Shown here: positions 30,101 through 35,587 of the stretch, piece after piece
How positions within the stretch are numbered: the first letter of the stretch is position 1
How the letters are laid out: each line of letters opens with the position of its first letter
From: Phellopilus nigrolimitatus
Lineage: Eukaryota; Basidiomycota; Agaricomycetes; Hymenochaetales; Hymenochaetaceae
Length of the DNA stretch: 35,587 nucleotides
NCBI GenBank assembly: GCA_021029095.1
Contig: JAJOHG010000264.1
Span: forward strand, 1-35,587
Reading direction: 5' to 3'
Notes under the pieces: generated by a model
Seen by the model: the letters and a program-made list of their open reading frames with translations, nothing else
Databases searched by the model: none
What the model was told of the DNA's origin: nothing
Translations under genes and position numbers: made by a program

Positions 30101-31732
30101 CGTCGCCCTCGTTATCCTCTGCGAACGGACCGTTATCAATCAGTCCACCGATAGTCTGTATCGACTCCCGCGCACGCTCTATCCATTCTTGCACATCTGG
30201 ACGGGGTACAACGTGGTTTCCCCCAGGCGCAGATGATATGGACAATCGTCCGGGTACAGGAGTTGAACCTGGAGGAGGGAGGGGCGTGTTTGACAGTGAG
30301 AGACGGGTTGGCTCTGTATCATTGATATTTGGTAAATTTCCAAAAGATTCTAAATGATTTAACTTAGAATGGTTCAACGAACCATTGTGCTGCAGTCTTG
30401 TCCTTCGATTCGCGTCTTCAAGTTGCTGCATGAGCTCTTGTATTTTTTGCGCCTGGGTGCGAATCTCATTCATCAAATGCTCGCGTTTTCTTCAACATTT
30501 TAAGTTATAGTCAGCATCATGTAGCGGTGGGTAAAAAAAAAAGGAAAAAGACTTGAAAGACACTCACGGAGGTTGTCTTCGCTTCTTCCTTCCAGGAATC
30601 GCGCACTCATGACCGCCGTTGAGACAGCGTCGGCATGTGTTAGGGTCCGTAGTGAACTCACACCGAACCTTCAGATTCTTGCAGCGCACGCACGCAGCTC
30701 TGTTCATTCTCCAGAGTTAGAAAGGCTCGATAGTCAGAAGAGATTTTGGCTAACGCACTGCTTAGGCCTCCCTTCCTGCCCCGTCTGTGGTCCCTGTGCA
30801 CCGGTTCCAGATTCGGACTCCGGAGAAAAGCCCTGACCTGGCGCATTCAATCTTTGCTGTAAGCCTTGGTCTGTCGACTGGCCCGGCGCCGGAACAAGAC
30901 CCCTTGGCTGTCCCAGAACATGCTGCGAATAGCCCTCATACTGTTTACCAGGATGTCCGTACGCGTACTGACTAGCGTACTCAACATCCTCCTCCCCAGA
31001 GCCGTCTCCAGAGGCTGTTCCAGGATACAAATGTGGGTCGTGCGTGGTGTCCGCACGCCGACGCTTGTGGTGAGGCGTATATCCGCTCGGATCGAGGTAC
31101 TCCTGCTGCGGGTGCTGCAGATGGAGCGACTCATGAGGCGAGATGCTCTCTGGCACGCCCGGGCCAAGTCGCGCAGCACTTGGACGCGGGTCGGCAACGA
31201 AGCTGAAATTCGCCCCGAACCCCTCTGGACTCGTGTCTCCGCTGTTCGGGGAGCTCAGGTTCTGACCCTGCTGCTGCTGCCCAAAGATGAAAGCATCGCT
31301 CGGGTACGCGTCTGCAGCCAGCGCAGTAGCGGTAGGAGCCATATATTTCGGGGATGTATTGCCTGCGCCCTGGCCTACGCCGAGTACTACAGATTGCTGC
31401 TGTGAGCTCTGTCCGGAAGGGGGATTATACGCGAACGAGTCGAGACCTGTTAATCCCTGACCCGGGCCAAGTCCGACAAGATCGTAGTGGTGCTCGAGCT
31501 GAAGCTGCGGCTGGTGTGCATGGTACTGCGCATGTGCAGAATGCGCTGATGTCGGCGGAAGGAATTGCAACTGGTGTTGTTGCTGGTGAAGGGCATTGCC
31601 GCCAAGCTGTTGCTGATGCTGATGCTGCTGGATCTCCGACTGAATCGGAGGCGAGACTTGCTGAGGAGAGAACTGGCGCATGGAGCTCGCAGGGCTGGGT
31701 TGTGTCCAATACATGCTTGACGCACTTGACAT
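27125..31732 (-). CDS. Zn(II)2Cys6 fungal transcription factor, PriB-like
   Basis: A nuclear DNA-binding regulator. Nine exons on the minus strand: 31732-30759, 30699-30568, 30489-29269, 29205-29108, 29041-28506, 28448-28218, 28163-28035, 27984-27289 and 27235-27125, giving 1375 aa. N-terminal 320 residues are Gln/His/Ser/Pro-rich. The Zn cluster is at Cys328, 331, 338, 347, 350 and 357 (C-x2-C-x6-C-x8-C-x2-C-x6-C), followed by basic GRKKRRQPPKR and a coiled coil (about 372-400, EIRTQAQKIQELMQQLEDAN). An acidic disordered linker comes next. The Fungal_trans homology region starts with RGIVTPHEVEILFNIYFEKM (about 758) and contains CAIASRYYP and RRWEEDRTWLYLGLAIR (about 862). The tail is Gln/Ser-rich. 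The last intron is GC-AG; the others are GT-AG. Start: M at 31732, because the upstream in-frame ATG (31780) precedes an acceptor-like CTCGCTCAG and probably lies in a 5' UTR intron. Target genes are unknown. Confidence 0.92.
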
Positions 31733-33240
31733 CGTATTGATCTCCTGAGCGAGCGAAAGCGTAAGTGAAATGAACAACACAAGGACAAACTAAGAAGCTG
31801 ATTCGATCGTAACTTCTAGACGATAGAAAATACATATACTGGAGCGTCAAGAGAAGCTGCCCACCTTGCGGTGCAATTAATCAAATCAACTTCGTGAAAG
31901 ATCTTGTCGAGATCGTAGAAGCCGGAAACAAGAACTAGTAATCTGAATCCGAAAAAAAGCGCCTCACTCGAGCAGTCTGTTGCTATAGCCGTTAGCAAAA
32001 CACGACAAGATAAGCAGGGAGGAAGTAAGGAAATATCTCGACGGTCGCTGTTCACGCTCAGAATAGAACATGGAGCCGTGGGTAACCGAGGAAACCCGGT
32101 GTTCAGACATCGACTTACCCTATGAGTTGCCACTAAAACCCTTCTGCCGATTGAAAGTAATTACAGAGGGTAATTTTGGAACTGGCTCATAATCGATCGA
32201 CGTTCGCAAGTTCGAGGCGAAATAGAGTTGAAAAGGAAGTATTCGAAAGACCAGGATGAGCATCGCCATTTGCACCGGTGGGAAAAGATGGTAGAATAGA
32301 CATAGGCAGCACGAGTTCAGGAACGAAATATGGTCACATAAACAATGATCATTACTCACAATTTGCAAAATTTTTAAAAAGGGAGTTCCATGCACTGAGT
32401 AGACGAACGGACAATTTATATCAAGAAAGGAGACCGAAAAAGACAGCGGCGAGATTGGCCAAGAATTTGATATTACGTCAAACCGCATGCGGGTCCAATT
32501 CGTGGGTACGCACTTACCTGGAAAAAAGGTACGATGATACCTTAAAATATGCGATGTTTGATTCAGGAATGTATCGCATTGATCGTTGTTCGGTATGATT
32601 TGCGGATTCGTCGAGTTAGACGAGTAAAGTTGTAATGACGGAGATTGGCAAGAGTATTGCATGTCAGAGAGACATATACGGGAAAATGATATCTTCCTCA
32701 CCGATTGCTTTCGCTCACTTGGCAAATTCACTGGCTGACTCGGTGGTCGCACAATGCTGATGTCGCCGTGTTGTCCAACACGCTAAAAGATATATCAGCA
32801 CGGGAATCGTGCGAGGATGACAGTTACGAGAGGCGTGGTTAGCAACGAGAGACATGGGCGTGAATGATGCAGTTCGCTCACAAGATGCGCCCGTGAAATT
32901 AAAAACAATTGCGAAGTTCTTCGCGCTGATCTCCAGACTAGTTGGTCAACCGTCCGCTTGAAACGTGAAATCTCTTCAAGTTGGTAGACTGAGAAATGAA
33001 GCAAAATATGAAATTAGGCCAGACGGTCTGAGCAAATGTTTACAGCGCGTACGCACCTCCTGTTGCCCAATTTGACTCGATCAACCGACGACAAACGCGT
33101 TTAAATCCCTCCTGCCGCTTTCCGACGTTCACGCCAATTCCTCGAAGACAATGGATAAGAAAGATAGTCGTCTGACGCGCCCTGCGAAGAGCACGGAGCT
33201 GGTTATATATCTACAGACGCCCGCTCTACAAACCCACGAA
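31733..33240. other. Upstream region of the transcription factor, possible spliced 5' UTR
   Basis: No coding gene supported. On the minus strand several donor-like words occur: CAGGTAAGTGCG at about 32517, ATAGGGTAAGTCG at about 32120, and GGTGAGG at about 32697. An acceptor-like CTCGCTCAG lies at about 31745. Together they suggest a long, intron-containing 5' UTR of the factor at 27125-31732. The 210-codon minus frame (32752-32120) has no recognisable motif and is Cys/Phe/Ser-rich, as expected of AT-rich non-coding DNA. Confidence 0.35.
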
Positions 33241-35587
33241 AATAACTAAACTGTTATTTTATTTTCCTCCAAATTTCAGAGAACTGTGCCGATACATACC
33301 TGCTCGACGTGCATGAGAATTACCAGAAAACCCAGAGAAATAAGATTAGAGAGAAAGCTACAATGGGAGTGAGTGAGAGCGCGCAATGGAAGCGCGACTG
33401 ACAGGTGAGATCTCAAAATAGATTGTGACCCGGAGATTTTGTCACGCCTAGTCTAGTAGCCTTCGCTCGCGTGATTTGATGAACTCGAAAGGGTTTGCGC
33501 GCAGCTTTCTCCTCCTGAACAGGATCCCTTTTTATAACATCTCTGAGGTTCAGTCTGACTCGGAAGATTCGTGCGACTAGTCGTAATGCTGTACGCTGTG
33601 CTTGGGGTTTTCTCTTAGTCTCATTTCATTGGATTTCTGGGAGAACAGATGAAGGCAGAAGGCGGTGTAACTCCCACCTCATGTCGATCCCGCTCTGGCA
33701 ATTTCATCTACCTTTATCGCTTACGATCTATTCTGATGTTCCCATGTACATGAAGGCTAGTTGAACCTGCCGTTCTTTCACCGCATCCACCAGTCGTTTG
33801 ACCATTGTCTTTGTTTTCTCGTCCGACGACTACTCGATGTGACTAATATCTCGTACAGTGCCAGTGAGGCGGCCAGGCCCTGTGTAAGCAAAAGTCCTTT
33901 ATCCATCTAATCGGACATAAATGTGTACCATATTCTACAGAGCCAAGATCCCTTATAGTCTTGACCTGCACGTATCACTTTACAAGTTCGGAATGGACCT
34001 CCAGAAATGCAACTTGGGATGCTTATCGTAACATGACTTTTATTTGTCATCTTGTTCGATCTTACCTTTTCTAGCGTCGACGCAAATTAATCGATCATGC
34101 TTTTCGCACATATGTAATCCCTCACCTTCTACACCGCCTCTCGGACCCATCTTCTCTTTGGTCCTTGACCGTCTCCATAAGGTAATCCCGGTCTGCGGAA
34201 CCTGTGTATAGGTTTGGCACTGCTTGTGTCATTAAATCCTTCGCATAGAACGGGACCTTACCGCTCTCCTGTTGTGTTCCCGCCTTTCCTTGGGTCAGGA
34301 TTCCTCACCTTGTCGGCGCTTGCGTTGCTGTGGAGCTCTGAGTATTTCTGATTCTTTGACTAAGCCTTCCGAGATATACACTGCCTCAGGAACTTGTACA
34401 CCGCGAATAAAATTCTCCTGATTATCCCTGTCATTTAACGCCACCAACTTCCAACTTCGATTGCATGCTGTTACCAACGATCAGGAATACGTTTGCTCCC
34501 GATGAATTTTACGGAGAGGCGCAGAGGCTGTTTTTGCACTAATTTTTGCTAAGCGATTAAAACAATTGGTAATGTTGAAATTAACATCATGATAAGTATA
34601 CATCAACGAAATTACAAAAACAAAAGCCAGAAAGCTGGTTCAGATGGATATAGATATGGAAATAAAGAAGGGTAAGCATATAAATGCGTAAAATAACGTG
34701 CAGTGAAGACGAAAATCGATAGCCTGTGGTCCACGTTTTTGCAAGTCCTGACATGACGCCACAAAGGCGAATAGAGTAGTTAATTTTTCTTGAGCCTGGC
34801 GAGCATGAACTGCCCTTTCATTGGCCATAAGCGCCGGTCCTCTGGCAAATGGATGCGATCGTAGATTCTGCCCTGGTAGCAAAAAATCATCCTCTTGAGT
34901 CGGTTAAATTTCCTATCCCTGGCGAAAACAGAACACGTCATGCGCGAGAACGCGTCTATAGTATCGAGCTTATTCGTATGATATGGCCCCCTTTGTACGA
35001 GAACGTGTTTCCGCGGAGTGAGAACGAAAAGATTTTGAAAAAGAAGACGGAATACGTGAAAAGACTAGAAACCAGTGTACAAAAAAACGCAACGCACGAA
35101 GAGATCATAACATCCGCGCCGAGCGCATCAAGTCCCGTCTCCGCGCTGAATGCGAACATGTCATCCAGGCATTTGTGCCGCTTTACCAGCTGTCTTTTGT
35201 AGGTATTTGAATGGGCAAAGAAGCCTGCGCTAATGTTTCTAGAAATATCCGAGTAGACGTTGCGTTGTGGCGTTTAGGTGCTTGAAAAGATCGCAGAGCG
35301 AGGAGAAAAGCCATATTGAACACCAGATTTGGAGTGACGTCAAGATAATAGAGAGTCAGTAAGTTTCAGGCGATCGAGGGAGTTCTGTTATTCGAGAGGC
35401 ATTTGTATACTCGGTGAAATAGCAGGCCACAGCCAGACAATTCTATCGGCAGACAATTCCACAGCCAGGCAGTTCCACAAGTCAAAGAGGTAGAATAGAT
35501 GGCACTTTTGTGGGCCCAAGTCAAAGCAAGTGTAGTCATACACAGAATATACTCTAGAGAAGGATTTAGCTGGATTGATGGTTGAAA
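33241..35587. other. Gene-poor right end with possible coding relics
   Basis: No gene I can support. Short stretches read like degraded coding sequence: minus 34477-34295 (SWKLVALNDRDNQENF, then PQQRKRRQG before a stop) and minus about 33870-33700 (MVKRLVDAVKERQVQLAF, interrupted by stops). A plus frame at 34849-35202 (117 aa) includes a charged helical segment (NEKILKKKTEYVKRLETS) and ends at TTTTGTAG, which could be an acceptor. At about 35430-35485 the words CAGACAATTC / CAGGCAGTTCCACA recur three times. None matches a family I know. Confidence 0.35.

Noticed and set aside
29874..30236. Plus-strand frames over the transcription factor
   Set aside because: Shadows of the acidic linker exon on the minus strand.
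31733..31780. Upstream ATG giving MLFISLTLSLAQ as start of the transcription factor
   Set aside because: A hydrophobic leader does not suit a nuclear factor, and an acceptor-like CTCGCTCAG precedes the next ATG, so these codons are probably in an intron.
1..35587. tRNA, rRNA, CRISPR, telomere repeats or bacterial-type signals
   Set aside because: I looked for tRNA B-box words, spaced direct repeats and TTAGGG runs and saw none that hold up.

Overview
The window looks like nuclear DNA of a basidiomycete fungus, most likely an Agaricomycete (a polypore is possible but not shown). The reasons are: many short spliceosomal introns (about 50-100 bp) with GT-AG or occasional GC-AG ends; GC-rich coding exons next to AT-richer spacers; a PriB-like Zn2Cys6 regulator; and a PHO84-type phosphate transporter cut into ten exons. 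I see no operons, bacterial ribosome binding sites, tRNA, rRNA or CRISPR arrays. Exon models were built by hand from splice motifs and comparison between paralogs. For each intact multi-exon gene the summed exon length is a multiple of three.

Layout, left to right. 1-1180: a minus-strand gene of a small acidic-repeat family with a conserved upstream hairpin module. 1376-2062: an acidic protein of unknown function, flanked by dispersed repeat pieces. 2774-4015: a four-exon gene of an unrecognised family. 4016-6246: a spacer with a 260-bp tandem duplication. 6247-8679: the phosphate transporter. 8680-10140: an AT-rich spacer. 10141-13450: two tandem members of the acidic-repeat family; in the first, a multi-exon piece of a RanBP2 zinc-finger gene lies between the upstream module and the coding start. 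13980-19420: a tandem duplication of about 2.8 kb carrying two HAD phosphatase genes with their promoters. 20591-23403 (minus): a single-pass membrane protein. 24058-25245: an inverted, decayed copy of the 2.2-3.5 kb locus. 25496-26849: an intact, diverged paralog of the 2774-4015 gene. 27125-31732 (minus): a large Zn2Cys6 transcription factor in nine exons. 31733-35587: no gene I can support.

Duplication dominates the window: a tandem pair plus an inverted copy of the acidic-repeat family, a tandem HAD pair, three copies of the unknown family (one a pseudogene in inverted orientation), and split dispersed repeats. A shared theme of phosphate metabolism (one phosphate transporter, two HAD phosphatases with CACGTG boxes upstream) is possible but rests on inference. 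The most unusual feature is the captured, intron-containing zinc-finger fragment inside a multicopy gene unit.
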